A program made the translations under genes and the position numbers. Shown one piece after another: positions 52,291 through 60,782 of a stretch of DNA of 64,000 bases. The stretch lies in the NCBI RefSeq assembly GCF_012584445.1, contig NZ_JABAHI010000008.1, forward strand, positions 62,001 through 126,000. The letters run 5' to 3'. Under the pieces are notes generated by a model that had not been told where the DNA came from, searched no databases, and saw only the letters and a program-made list of their open reading frames with translations. Position 1 is the first letter of the stretch, and each line of letters opens with the position of its first letter. This DNA comes from Olsenella sp. KGMB02461. GTDB taxonomy: Bacteria > Actinomycetota > Coriobacteriia > Coriobacteriales > Atopobiaceae.

Positions 52291-52884
52291 ATGGCTTCGC
52301 GCTTATTTGGCTATGCTCGTGTTTCTGCTGCAGATCAAAACCTTGATAGGCAGCTCGATACTTTTTCTAAACTGGATCTTGATGAGATAGTCACAGACAA
52401 GGCCAGTGGAAAGAACTTCGATCGTCCAGGGTGGCGCTCTCTAATACGGAGACTTAAACCAGGTGATGTGTTGTACGTCGCCAGTATCGATCGTCTTGGT
52501 CGCAATTACGATGAAATTCTGAGTGTTTGGCAGGATCTCACCCATGAGCGAGGTGTGGACGTGGTGGTGTTAGACATGCCTTTGCTAGATACACGTAATA
52601 CCGTTGGTGGTCTCACGGGTAATTTCTTGTCCAATATTGTTTTGCAATTACTTGCATACGTTGCTCAAATGGAGCGAGATAAGATTCGCGAACGCTAAGC
52701 CCAAGGCATCGCTGCGGCTCGGGCCCGTGGCAAACATTTAGGGAGGCCTCGAATAGAGCAACCACCCACTTATACATTTGTCAAAAATGCCTTTGACCAA
52801 GGGGAGATAACTCGCAAAGAAGCCGCCCAGCAATTAGGAGTGAGTCTTTCTACCTTTGATAGCTGGCGACGCCAAGAAGCTTAA
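52291..52884 (+). pseudogene. Serine recombinase/resolvase broken by one stop codon
   Basis: ATG 52291 follows GGGGAGGG. The frame reads as a 197-codon resolvase: LFGYARVSAADQNLDRQLD with catalytic Ser, IDRLGRNYDEIL, VVVLDMPLLDT, and LLAYVAQMERDKIRER. Codon 136 is TAA (52696-52698), yet the same frame continues with AQGIAAARARGKHLGRPR and a C-terminal helix-turn-helix (FDQGEITRKEAAQQLGVSLSTFDSWRR) to a stop at 52884. Family members have Gln at that place, so a single CAA-to-TAA change is the likely cause. The truncated product would keep the catalytic domain but lose the DNA-binding domain. Confidence 0.88.
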
Positions 52885-52923
52885 TAGGATTAGATGTGGA
52901 GGTAGGGTTTCTGCGACCTACCG

Positions 52924-52963
52924 AAAGGTGTGCCTTTTAAATACCTCTCCCCACACCTTTTTT
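52924..52963 (+). terminator. Terminator after the resolvase pseudogene
   Basis: AAAGGTGTG (52924-52932) pairs with CACACCTTT (52952-52960), followed by TTTAG. The left arm, extended to AAAGGTGTGCCTTT, recurs inverted at 53029-53042. Confidence 0.7.
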
Positions 52964-53086
52964 AGAGACCTCTTGCCACGCAAACTGCAGTTGAATACAT
53001 GAATTATCACATTGATTAGCTTCGCTGGAAAGGCACACCTTTTCAAAGCCTAGGCTTCCTGCCGCGCCTGTTCAAAGGGCGAATAA

Positions 53087-56000
53087 GTGGGAGAGAGCCA
53101 AGAAAATCTCACGGTCAATGAGGTGTTCGAGCGCATTGTTACCCAGTCCCTCAACAAAAGGGAGCAGGGTACTGCCTGGGAGCGGGCAGTTAAGTTCTAC
53201 TTCGAAAACGACCCGACTTACCAGGACAAATTCTCCCATGTGTGGATGTGGGAGGATGCTCCGACCAATCCAGGCAGGCAAGACACAGGCATCGATCTTG
53301 TAGCCCAGGATGCGACTACTGGTGAGTACTGGGCAATTCAGGCAAAGTGCTACACCTCCAAAACCCTTTCAGAAGGCGATGTGTCGACGTTCTTCATGAA
53401 CGCCACTGAGGATACCTATGCCTACAGGGTCCTGGTTGACACCGCCCCAAAGCTCACTAAGAACCTCGAAGAGTTCATCTGCACTCATGAGTCTGTTTAT
53501 CGAATTGGCTTGGACGTCATCAAGAAGTCCAACTTGCCTTGGCAGGATTTTTGGACTCATGGAATGCACCTTACCTGCGAGGAAGTGCAGGGGGCGCGTA
53601 AGCGACTGATTTTTGATCCACGTCCTCACCAGCGTAAAGCTATTGATGCTGTAAAGGCAGAGCTTCAAGAAGCTGACCGCACAACCCTTGTCATGGCCTG
53701 CGGCACCGGTAAAACGCTCACCGCTTTGCGTTTCTCTGAGGAGTTCGTCCCCGGCGGCACGGTGCTCTTTCTTGCTCCGTCCATCAGCTTGGTGGCTCAA
53801 TCCATGCGCGATTGGGCTCAGCAGGTGAGAGGCAAGCTGCGTGTTTGGGTGGTGTGCTCAGATCCTAAGGCATCCAAGCTTGGCAAGGATAAGCAAGACG
53901 AGACTGAGGTTCTCGAGTCTTATGGATCGCTCTCCCAGGTTCCTTATCCTGCGACCACTAACCCAAAGCTTCTAGAAGGGCAATTTGCTCCTGACCCCGA
54001 CGCGCTCAATGTCATTTTCTCCACCTATCAATCCATTGATGTCATCCATCAAGCCCAGGAACTCGGGCTTCCTGTCTTTGACCTGATCATCTGTGACGAG
54101 GCTCATCGCACCACTGGCCGCATGCATGGCGAGAGCGGCAGGGAAGATGAGACCTCCTTTGTGCGCGTTCACGATAACCAATGGATAGCTGCAGTCAAGC
54201 GCCTCTATATGACGGCTACTCCGCGTGTCTATGAGACGCGTGACGAGACGCTGCCTGGCACAAAGAAAGTTTCTGATGGCCTCATTGCTTCCATGAATAA
54301 CCCTGAGGTTTATGGCCGCATCTGCCATCGCCTCTCCTTTGGAGCGGCTGTCGATCAAGGGCTGCTCACTGACTACAAGCTCGTGGTTATGCAAATCGAC
54401 CAGTCGATGCTGCCTCAGTCGATCTTGCTCTATGCGATGAGCAACGCCAATGAGATCGACGTGCCCGATGCTGCTCGATTCCTGGGTGTGTGGAAAGCGC
54501 TGTTTGACCGCACTCACGCTGGCGGCGTCATGGATCTGGAGGGCGCAGACAGCGGCCAGGATGATGCTCAGCGCGTACTGCATCATGCCATCGCGTTTGC
54601 CGCTAATATCTCGGCTTCCAAACTGCTCTCCAACGAGTTCCAGCACGTTGTTGACGCTTATCTCCAAGGCACGGAGCCAGCTCTGGCGCTTCCGGCTGAT
54701 GCCAGACATGTACGCATTGATGTGAAGCACGTCGATGGCACTATGACTGCTCCTCAGCGGGCTGAGCTTTTGGATTGGCTTGCCGAGAAGGACGACGAAG
54801 ACACTTGCCATGTCCTCTCCAATGCCCGCTGTCTTGCAGAAGGCATCGACGTTCCAGATCTCGATGCCGTCATCTACCTCTCTAAACGCCGCAGCAAGGT
54901 CGACATCATCCAGTCTGTGGGCCGTGTCATGCGTACTTCTCCCGGTAAGAAGTACGGCTACATCATCATTCCAATATTTGTGCCGGAGGGCACCGATCCG
55001 GGCACCGCGCTTTCTTCCAGCCGTGAGTATGGGCGTATCTGGGACGTGGTCTCAGCCCTTCGCTCCCATGACGAGCGCCTGGATGCCAAGATCAACTCCG
55101 CCTCCCTCGGTGATTCTGAGCCGTTAAAGAAGGTAGTTGAGTTCGAGGTCCTAGATTCCTCACGTCTCAACAAGGCCAAGAATATCCCTCATCGCACTCA
55201 TCCTATTGGCGAGGATGCCCATGATGAGGACCGCGAGCCAAGCGGAAGCCATGATCAGGGCGACTCTGGACAGTCCCAGCTCATCCTTGGCGACAACGAC
55301 GAGTCTCTTCAAAAGATGGCGCGTGCCATCCGCGCCCAGATCGTCCGCAAGTGCGGCACCAAGATCTACTGGAGCGAGTGGAGCGGCGACGTGGGTGCCG
55401 TCACCCGCTCTCGCTCCGACCAGATTCGCTCCCTCGTGGCCGAGCCGGGCGAGGCGGCCGACGCCTTCGGCGAGTTCCTCGCCGGCCTCCGCGACACCCT
55501 GAACCCCGACTACGACGCAGACCGTGCCGTGGACGTGCTGGCCCAGCACGAGGTGACGCGCCCCATCTTCGACGCCCTGTTCAACCAGGACCAGGTGCGC
55601 GAGGGCAACCCCATCGTGGCGGGCATCGAGCGCGCGCTGTCGGCCCTCTACGACGCGGGCCTCGAGTCGTCGCTGGACAGCCCCGAGCTCACAGACCTCT
55701 ACTCCCAGGTGCGCGTCATCGCCTCCCAGGTGCAGAGCGACACGGCCAAGCAGAACCTCATCAAGGAGCTCTACAACGACTTCTTCGCCGCGGCCTTCAA
55801 GGACACCGCCGACGAGCTGGGCATCGTCTACACGCCCGTGGAGGTGGTGGACGCCCAGCTCCACATGGTCCAGAGGGCCCTCGAGCGCGAGTTCGGCGAG
55901 AGCCTGGGGGACCGCGGTGTGCACATCCTCGACGGCTTCGCGGGCACCGGCACCTACCTCAGCCGCCTCATCGAGGACCCCACGCTCATCCCCGACGAGG

Positions 56001-58147
56001 ACCTGCCCTACAAGTACGACCACGACCTGCACTCCAACGAGATCGTGCCGTTGGCCGCCACCATCATGGACATCAACATCGAGCAGTCCTACCACGCACG
56101 CATGGGCGGCGCCTATCGGCCGTTCCCCGGGGCGTTGCTCTGCGACACCTTCCAGCTGGGCGAGGAGGACAACGTCATCGACCGGCGCACGTTCCTGGAG
56201 AACAGCGACCGCATCGAGGAGCAGGTGGCCACCGACGTCACGGTGATCGTGGGCAACCCGCCGTATAGGGCGGGCGACAAGGGCAATACCGGCAACCAGA
56301 ACGCGAAGTACAGGACGCTGGACGGGAGGATTGCCGGGACCTACGCGGCGAACACGAAGGCGAGCAACAAGAACTCCCTCTACGACCACTACGTTCGTGC
56401 CTTCCGCTGGGCGAGCGACCGTATCGGCGATGCGGGCATCGTCTGCTTCGTCTCCAACGGCGGGTGGCTCAAGGGCGACGCCGCCTCCGGCGTGCGCCGG
56501 TGCTTCTGCGAGGAGTTCAACTCCATCTACGTCTTCAATCTCCGAGGGAATGCACGTAGTCAGGGGGAGGAGAGGCGCAAGGAGAAAGACAATGTCTTCG
56601 GAGAGGGAACGAGAACGACTGTTGCTATCACGCTCTTGGTGAAGAACCCTGCCTCCAAGGAGCACGGTGTCATCCGCTACCGCGACATCGGTGACTACCT
56701 CTCCCGTCAGGAGAAGCTCGACATCCTCAAGGACGCTGTCGACGCCGACCCCGAGTGGGCCGTCCTGACCCCCGACCGCCACGGCGACTGGCTCGACCAG
56801 CGCGACGACTCTTGGTACGAGTTCGCCCCCATGGGCATTGAGAAGCGCAAGGGCCTGCTCGGGGTCTTCAATATTTGGTCCTGTGGGCTGAAGACGCAGA
56901 GGGACCCGTGGGCTTGGTCGTATTCGAAGAATCAGGTCGCTTGCCAGATGTCCGAGCTTGTGGACAACACTAACGAGGCCGTCGACGAGATGCGGGCTAC
57001 CGATTCAACGATCGTGCCACGAGACGATAAGCGCTACAGCTGGACAAGACGCATCGAGGACTTCGCCAAGAGGCACATAAACATCGAGTACGTGCCGGAT
57101 TCGGTCGTATTGGGCTCTTATAGGCCGTTCTGCAGGCAGTGGGTTTACTACGAGCGAACGATGAACGAAAGGACCTACCAGCAACCCCGCTTTTTCCCGC
57201 TCGCCGAAGGCGAGCGGGCGAAAGGACCTACCAGCAACCCCAATGTCGCCTCTTTGACAGATTCTGCAGCTGAGGCTGGTGTGAAGGGAAAAAGCGGCCG
57301 AAATGACCTACCAGCAATGTTCCCTCACTGCCGAAACCTGGTCATTGACGTAGGGGAGCGAGGGACTTTTATGAGCGCGGTCTTGCCTGACCTCGAGCTT
57401 GTTCACCACGGCCAGTGCTTCCCCCTCTACTGGTACGACGAGCCGACAAGCGACGGGCTCCTCGGCAGCGCCGAGCCCGTCCGCCACGACGCCATCACCG
57501 ACGAGGCCCTCGCGGTGTTCCACGAGGCCTACGGCGACCCCTCTATCACCAAGGAGGATGTGTTCTTCTATGTCTACGGCGTGCTCCACTCGCTCGAGTA
57601 CCGCAGACGCTTCGCCAACAATCTGAAAAAGGAGCTGCCGCGCATTCCGCTGGCGGCTGACTTCCGCGCCTTCGAGCGGGCGGGCCGCAGGCTCGGCGAC
57701 CTCCATGTGAACTACGAGGGGGTCGAACGCTATGCCGTGGAGGAAGTGGGGGATTCCGCCAACCCAGGCCGCACCGAGAAGATGGCCTGGGGCAGGGTGC
57801 GTGACAAGGAGACCGGCAAGCTCGTCAATGACTACACCGTTCTCAAGGTGTCCGAGAACCTCACTCTCCGCGACATCCCCGAGCGGGCCCAGGACTACGT
57901 GGTCAACGGCAAGAGCGCCCTCGGGTGGCTGGTGGACCGCTACCAGGTGAAGGTGGACAAGAAGAGCGGCATCGTCAACGATCCCAATCTCTACGCGCCG
58001 GACAAGCCGCGCTACATCGTGGACCTCGTGGAATCGGTCATCACGGTGTCCTTGGAGACGCTGGACATCGTTGACTCCCTGCCGCCCCTGAACGAGCTGC
58101 CGCACCCCGCCAACTGGCCGACGGCCTGGAGTATGGACGTAAAGTAA
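53087..58147 (+). CDS. Type ISP single-polypeptide restriction-modification enzyme (LlaGI/LlaBIII-like)
   Basis: A 1686-residue protein; GTG 53087 follows AAAGGGCGA. Domains in order: Mrr-like PD-(D/E)xK nuclease (Asp70 and QAK 85-87 in GRQDTGIDLVAQD ... YWAIQAKCYT); SF2 translocase with GTGKT (206-210), DEAH (337-340) and motif VI QSVGRVMRT near 615; a helical coupler; N6-adenine methyltransferase with motif I DGFAGTGTYL near 947 and motif IV NPPY near 1057; and a target-recognition domain from about 1150. Type ISP enzymes methylate one strand of an asymmetric site and cut unmodified DNA after head-to-head collision of two translocating enzymes. It is somewhat longer than LlaGI. The DNA from about 55320 to 56850 is clearly more GC-rich than the part before it, and a repeat-containing insert lies at 57166-57317. 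Confidence 0.95.
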   Translation: MGESQENLTVNEVFERIVTQSLNKREQGTAWERAVKFYFENDPTYQDKFSHVWMWEDAPTNPGRQDTGIDLVAQDATTGEYWAIQAKCYTSKTLSEGDVSTFFMNATEDTYAYRVLVDTAPKLTKNLEEFICTHESVYRIGLDVIKKSNLPWQDFWTHGMHLTCEEVQGARKRLIFDPRPHQRKAIDAVKAELQEADRTTLVMACGTGKTLTALRFSEEFVPGGTVLFLAPSISLVAQSMRDWAQQVRGKLRVWVVCSDPKASKLGKDKQDETEVLESYGSLSQVPYPATTNPKLLEGQFAPDPDALNVIFSTYQSIDVIHQAQELGLPVFDLIICDEAHRTTGRMHGESGREDETSFVRVHDNQWIAAVKRLYMTATPRVYETRDETLPGTKKVSDGLIASMNNPEVYGRICHRLSFGAAVDQGLLTDYKLVVMQIDQSMLPQSILLYAMSNANEIDVPDAARFLGVWKALFDRTHAGGVMDLEGADSGQDDAQRVLHHAIAFAANISASKLLSNEFQHVVDAYLQGTEPALALPADARHVRIDVKHVDGTMTAPQRAELLDWLAEKDDEDTCHVLSNARCLAEGIDVPDLDAVIYLSKRRSKVDIIQSVGRVMRTSPGKKYGYIIIPIFVPEGTDPGTALSSSREYGRIWDVVSALRSHDERLDAKINSASLGDSEPLKKVVEFEVLDSSRLNKAKNIPHRTHPIGEDAHDEDREPSGSHDQGDSGQSQLILGDNDESLQKMARAIRAQIVRKCGTKIYWSEWSGDVGAVTRSRSDQIRSLVAEPGEAADAFGEFLAGLRDTLNPDYDADRAVDVLAQHEVTRPIFDALFNQDQVREGNPIVAGIERALSALYDAGLESSLDSPELTDLYSQVRVIASQVQSDTAKQNLIKELYNDFFAAAFKDTADELGIVYTPVEVVDAQLHMVQRALEREFGESLGDRGVHILDGFAGTGTYLSRLIEDPTLIPDEDLPYKYDHDLHSNEIVPLAATIMDINIEQSYHARMGGAYRPFPGALLCDTFQLGEEDNVIDRRTFLENSDRIEEQVATDVTVIVGNPPYRAGDKGNTGNQNAKYRTLDGRIAGTYAANTKASNKNSLYDHYVRAFRWASDRIGDAGIVCFVSNGGWLKGDAASGVRRCFCEEFNSIYVFNLRGNARSQGEERRKEKDNVFGEGTRTTVAITLLVKNPASKEHGVIRYRDIGDYLSRQEKLDILKDAVDADPEWAVLTPDRHGDWLDQRDDSWYEFAPMGIEKRKGLLGVFNIWSCGLKTQRDPWAWSYSKNQVACQMSELVDNTNEAVDEMRATDSTIVPRDDKRYSWTRRIEDFAKRHINIEYVPDSVVLGSYRPFCRQWVYYERTMNERTYQQPRFFPLAEGERAKGPTSNPNVASLTDSAAEAGVKGKSGRNDLPAMFPHCRNLVIDVGERGTFMSAVLPDLELVHHGQCFPLYWYDEPTSDGLLGSAEPVRHDAITDEALAVFHEAYGDPSITKEDVFFYVYGVLHSLEYRRRFANNLKKELPRIPLAADFRAFERAGRRLGDLHVNYEGVERYAVEEVGDSANPGRTEKMAWGRVRDKETGKLVNDYTVLKVSENLTLRDIPERAQDYVVNGKSALGWLVDRYQVKVDKKSGIVNDPNLYAPDKPRYIVDLVESVITVSLETLDIVDSLPPLNELPHPANWPTAWSMDVK
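57166..57317 (+). repeat. Hairpin and three direct repeats inside the R-M gene
   Basis: A 23-base word starting CGAAAGGACCTACCAGCAA occurs at 57166-57188 and 57219-57241 exactly, and at 57299-57317 (19 bases) with one change. Between the first two lies a perfect 10-base hairpin, CCCGCTCGCC (57196-57205), loop GAA, GGCGAGCGGG. CCGCTTTTTCCC (57187-57198) is matched by its inverse GGGAAAAAGCGG (57286-57297). The three copies are read in different frames, so selection on protein does not explain them. Confidence 0.8.
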
Positions 58148-58312
58148 GCGCAGACGTATCAGCTTCGGTTGAGATGAAAGAGGGGTTATATGGAGGATTG
58201 AGAACGTAAGGTCAACCGATTCACGGCAATAGCTCAACACTTTCATGCGAATCTGCGGCACACAGTCGAGAAGTGGCGCACCGCCGGATCAGGTGCCCTC
58301 GACCTTGTCGAG

Positions 58313-58696
58313 GTGGACTGTGCTCTGTTTGGTGTGGTTGGGAGCCTCGTCGCGGTTTGCGACACCAGCCCCGACCTCAAGGACGATAAAGAGAATCCGG
58401 CTGTGCTTGCACTAAAGTTCGCAAATAACCGTCTGAAGCACGACGGCTCCATCTCTAGGATGACGGCGCCCAAGGACGGATTCGTTCGCTTCGGGTTTCC
58501 GTTCGTCAGCCTCATGCCAGACATATTCTGGTTAAACTACCAGGAGTTCAAGGACGAGTGGCGCCACGAGAATCAGTGGGCGGCCTATGGGGAGAAGCTG
58601 GCGAACCACGCCGTGTTAAGATCGCTCCTAGCCATAGCCTTCGAGATCGGTGTGGACCTGAGGGATGATGAGCTGGATCAGCAGATCGAATCTTAA
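58313..58696 (+). CDS. Unknown protein after the R-M gene (possibly broken start)
   Basis: From GTG 58313 it encodes 127 residues. The same frame is open upstream back to a TGA at 58199, and before that an ATG (58190) with AAAGAGGGG upstream reads ATG GAG GAT TGA. So the original gene was probably 168 codons with a stop acquired at codon 4. The whole reading has features of a real protein (HFHANLRHTVEKWRTAGSGALDLVEVDCALFGVVGSLVAVCD ... GFVRFGFPFVSLMPDIFWLNYQEFK). I do not recognise the family. It might be an accessory of the restriction system, but only position suggests so. Confidence 0.5.
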   Translation: MDCALFGVVGSLVAVCDTSPDLKDDKENPAVLALKFANNRLKHDGSISRMTAPKDGFVRFGFPFVSLMPDIFWLNYQEFKDEWRHENQWAAYGEKLANHAVLRSLLAIAFEIGVDLRDDELDQQIES

Positions 58697-58730
58697 AGTC
58701 GTCACAGTTCTTGCTCTGAACGGATTGTTT

Positions 58731-59039
58731 CATGGTCCTAAAGGTGGCTGATAACCTTACCCTCCGCGGCGTCCCTGTGTGCTCAGGATTACGTAATCAA
58801 CGGCAAAAGCGCCCTCAGTGGCGGCAGATCGTTACAGGGTGAAGGTGGGCAAGAAGAGTGGCGTCATCAACGATATCAACCTTTTTGCGCCGAATAACCT
58901 AAGTTATATCGTGGACTTTGTGGAGTCTTTCATCACGATATCCTTGAAATCAATGGATATCATGGAATCCCTGCCGCTGCTGAACGAGTATCTCCTTCCG
59001 GCTAATTGGCCGGCAGCCTGGGGAATGGGAGCGAAGTAG
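58731..59039 (+). pseudogene. Decayed duplicate of the R-M enzyme's C-terminus
   Basis: Three reading-frame pieces align in order with the last 100 residues of the type ISP protein: VLKVADNLTLRGVP (against VLKVSENLTLRDIP), AQDYVINGKSAL (AQDYVVNGKSAL), then ADRYRVKVGKKSGVINDINLFAPNNLSYIVDFVESFITISLKSMDIMESLPLLNEYLLPANWPAAWGMGAK, ending at TAG 59039. At least two frameshifts separate them. Identity is high but not perfect, so it is an old copy or comes from a related enzyme. Confidence 0.85.
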
Positions 59040-59051
59040 GAAGGGTTCAAG

Positions 59052-59714
59052 ATGGCCAAAGGTATTATTTATCTAATGAAAACCGTAGTCCCGGGGCTCG
59101 TGAAAATTGGTAAAACAGATAATTATAAAGAGCGCATGAAAGAACTTGAACGGAATGGTTATTACAACGTGACAGGTCTTAAGCGCAAATTTGCAATCGA
59201 AGTAGAAGACTACGATGAAAAAGAGAAGCTACTCCATGCGTTGTTCTCAAAGGCTCGTGTAGCTGAAAGTGAGCTATTTGCATTGGATGTAGATCTGGCA
59301 ATGCAGCTGTTGTCTTCCTTTGAAGGTAGGCAAATTTATCCTGAGAATCAAACAAAGGAACAGGTTTTTGATACTGCTACCGAAGCCATCGAAGAACGAG
59401 CGATAGTACCCAATGGCTTGTATTGGATGAATCGAAAGGTGAAAGGTGTTGGCGTCATTAAGGCCAAGCTGGAAGTAAAAGATGGAGTATTTCGCGTACT
59501 AAAAGGGAGTGACTGCTGCGCCAAGGGACATGGCAGAAAGACTCCTGCTATCCTCAATGATGTGCTTATAGAAAATGATGTTCTGCAGCAAGACGTAGTG
59601 GTTTCTTCGCTCTCTGCTGCTGCAGAAGTAGTCCTTGGTGGGTCTGTCAACGGGTGGGAAGTGTGGAAGACAGAGCAGGGTGTTGTGCTTAAAAAAGTGA
59701 GAGACAATAATTAA
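59052..59714 (+). CDS. GIY-YIG (T5orf172/MUG113-like) protein with DUF4357
   Basis: A 220-residue protein starting at ATG 59052. Residues 1-90 resemble the GIY-YIG-fold T5orf172/MUG113 family: GIIYLMKTVVPGLVKIGKTDNYKERMKELE ... KEKLLHALFSKARVAESELFAL. Residues about 125-215 match DUF4357: VKDGVFRVLKGSDCCAKGHG ... SSLSAAAEVVLGGSVNGWEVWKTEQGVVL. Proteins of this type often sit beside restriction-modification genes, and a nuclease or methyl-state-linked role has been suggested, but activity is not established. The GC content is far below the genome's, a sign of transfer. Confidence 0.8.
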   Translation: MAKGIIYLMKTVVPGLVKIGKTDNYKERMKELERNGYYNVTGLKRKFAIEVEDYDEKEKLLHALFSKARVAESELFALDVDLAMQLLSSFEGRQIYPENQTKEQVFDTATEAIEERAIVPNGLYWMNRKVKGVGVIKAKLEVKDGVFRVLKGSDCCAKGHGRKTPAILNDVLIENDVLQQDVVVSSLSAAAEVVLGGSVNGWEVWKTEQGVVLKKVRDNN

Positions 59715-60221
59715 GAAATAAGCTGAAACATCAATGATGGATACATCAAAATTAATTGCAAAAAGCTCAAAAACAGAAAGTTTAGGAATACGCCCCCTGA
59801 CTTCCCGGTTGATTCAATAAAGCGCTATCTAAGTAAATCAGTTTGGTCTGAGTGGAAGGTATCTGGGATTCTGTCATTCTTTACAATTTCAGTCACAAAA
59901 TCCGAAATAAGTGCTTCGAGGGTAGTTCCAGCCTTTATGGCAATGGCCTCAGTTTTATCACGAACCTGCTCATCAACTACTTCCGAAACAACTACAGTAG
60001 CTTCGATGTACCTCCTCGTTTATGAAACGATAGCAAGATAAACAGACCTCGAGGGGAAGCAAAGCATAGTTCGACGCTTGAGTTACGAAAACAATTAACT
60101 GACTTCTTCTGGTGCCCTCCCTGCTCAACAGGTAAGAAGGCTCAAATCTCATGGCTTTTCTTAAGAGAGGGGATGAGGTGGGTAAAATGGTGGGGAGAAA
60201 AGTTAGACCACAAGGAGCGTT
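59715..60221. other. Right end of the accessory island
   Basis: This AT-rich stretch holds the antitoxin relic (59825-60007) and otherwise no gene I can support. It runs to AAGGAGCG before the def start, where core composition resumes. Confidence 0.5.
59825..60007 (-). pseudogene. RelB/DinJ-like antitoxin without a normal start codon
   Basis: On the minus strand a 60-codon frame reads EATVVVSEVVDEQVRDKTEAIAIKAGTTLEALISDFVTEIVKNDRIPDTF and ends at TAG (59825-59827). The pattern of a short strand, DEQ-K-AE-I, then L-ALISDFV-EIV--DRIP fits the ribbon-helix-helix RelB/DinJ family. A perfect GAGGAGG stands just upstream, but the codon at the right place is ATC (60007-60005), not ATG, and TAA blocks the frame above. 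Either ATC is used or the start was lost. No RelE/YafQ toxin follows. Confidence 0.6.
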
Positions 60222-60773
60222 ATGGCTGCTAAAGATTCTATGCTTGATGAAATCGTATTGATGGGCGATCCTGTGCTCAAGAGCGAGACGGCGCCCATTG
60301 AGACCATCGATGACGAGGTCAAAGAGCTGGCCAACCATATGCTGGACGTCATGTATGCGGCAGAGGGCTGTGGGTTGGCGGCGCCGCAAATTGGCAAGTC
60401 GGTGTCCATGGTGGTCATCGATTGCGATTGGGGCGACGGTACAGCGAAGAACCCCTACGTGCTTATCAACCCCCAAATCATCGAGGCAGACGGCGAGCCT
60501 ATGGTGGGCTCGGAGGGGTGCCTGTCGTTCCCGGGCATCTCGGTGGATGTGGAGCGTCCCAGCCACGTGGTGGTCCATGCGCAGAATCTTGACGGCGATA
60601 CCATGCGTTACGAGGCGGAGGGTTCGCTTATGGCTCGCTGCCTGCAGCACGAGATCGATCATCTTCACGGCGTCACCATGCTGGATCACTTGGGACCCAT
60701 GGCCCGCATGAAGGCAAAGAGCCAGGTAGAGGCCTCTATCAAAGAGGGCGTGCGCCCCGGCGAAACCGATTAG
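60222..60773 (+). CDS. def: Peptide deformylase
   Basis: A 183-residue metalloenzyme that removes the formyl group from nascent proteins. ATG 60222 follows AAGGAGCG. Motif 1 is GCGLAAPQIG, motif 2 EGCLSFPG with the metal Cys, motif 3 HEIDHLHG with two metal His and the catalytic Glu. It heads a def-fmt-rsmB operon that joins start-formylation, deformylation and rRNA methylation. Confidence 0.97.
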   Translation: MAAKDSMLDEIVLMGDPVLKSETAPIETIDDEVKELANHMLDVMYAAEGCGLAAPQIGKSVSMVVIDCDWGDGTAKNPYVLINPQIIEADGEPMVGSEGCLSFPGISVDVERPSHVVVHAQNLDGDTMRYEAEGSLMARCLQHEIDHLHGVTMLDHLGPMARMKAKSQVEASIKEGVRPGETD

Positions 60774-60782
60774 GAGGCGCCC

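Noticed and set aside
55160..56782. A 540-codon minus-strand frame inside the restriction gene
   Set aside because: Shadow of the very GC-rich methyltransferase part; no ribosome site or recognisable domain.
57166..57317. A CRISPR-like array
   Set aside because: Only three repeats, unequal spacing, one degenerate, and all inside a coding frame; no cas genes.
51050..60220. A prophage or ICE
   Set aside because: No integrase, capsid, terminase, relaxase or att repeats; the resolvase is broken and alone.
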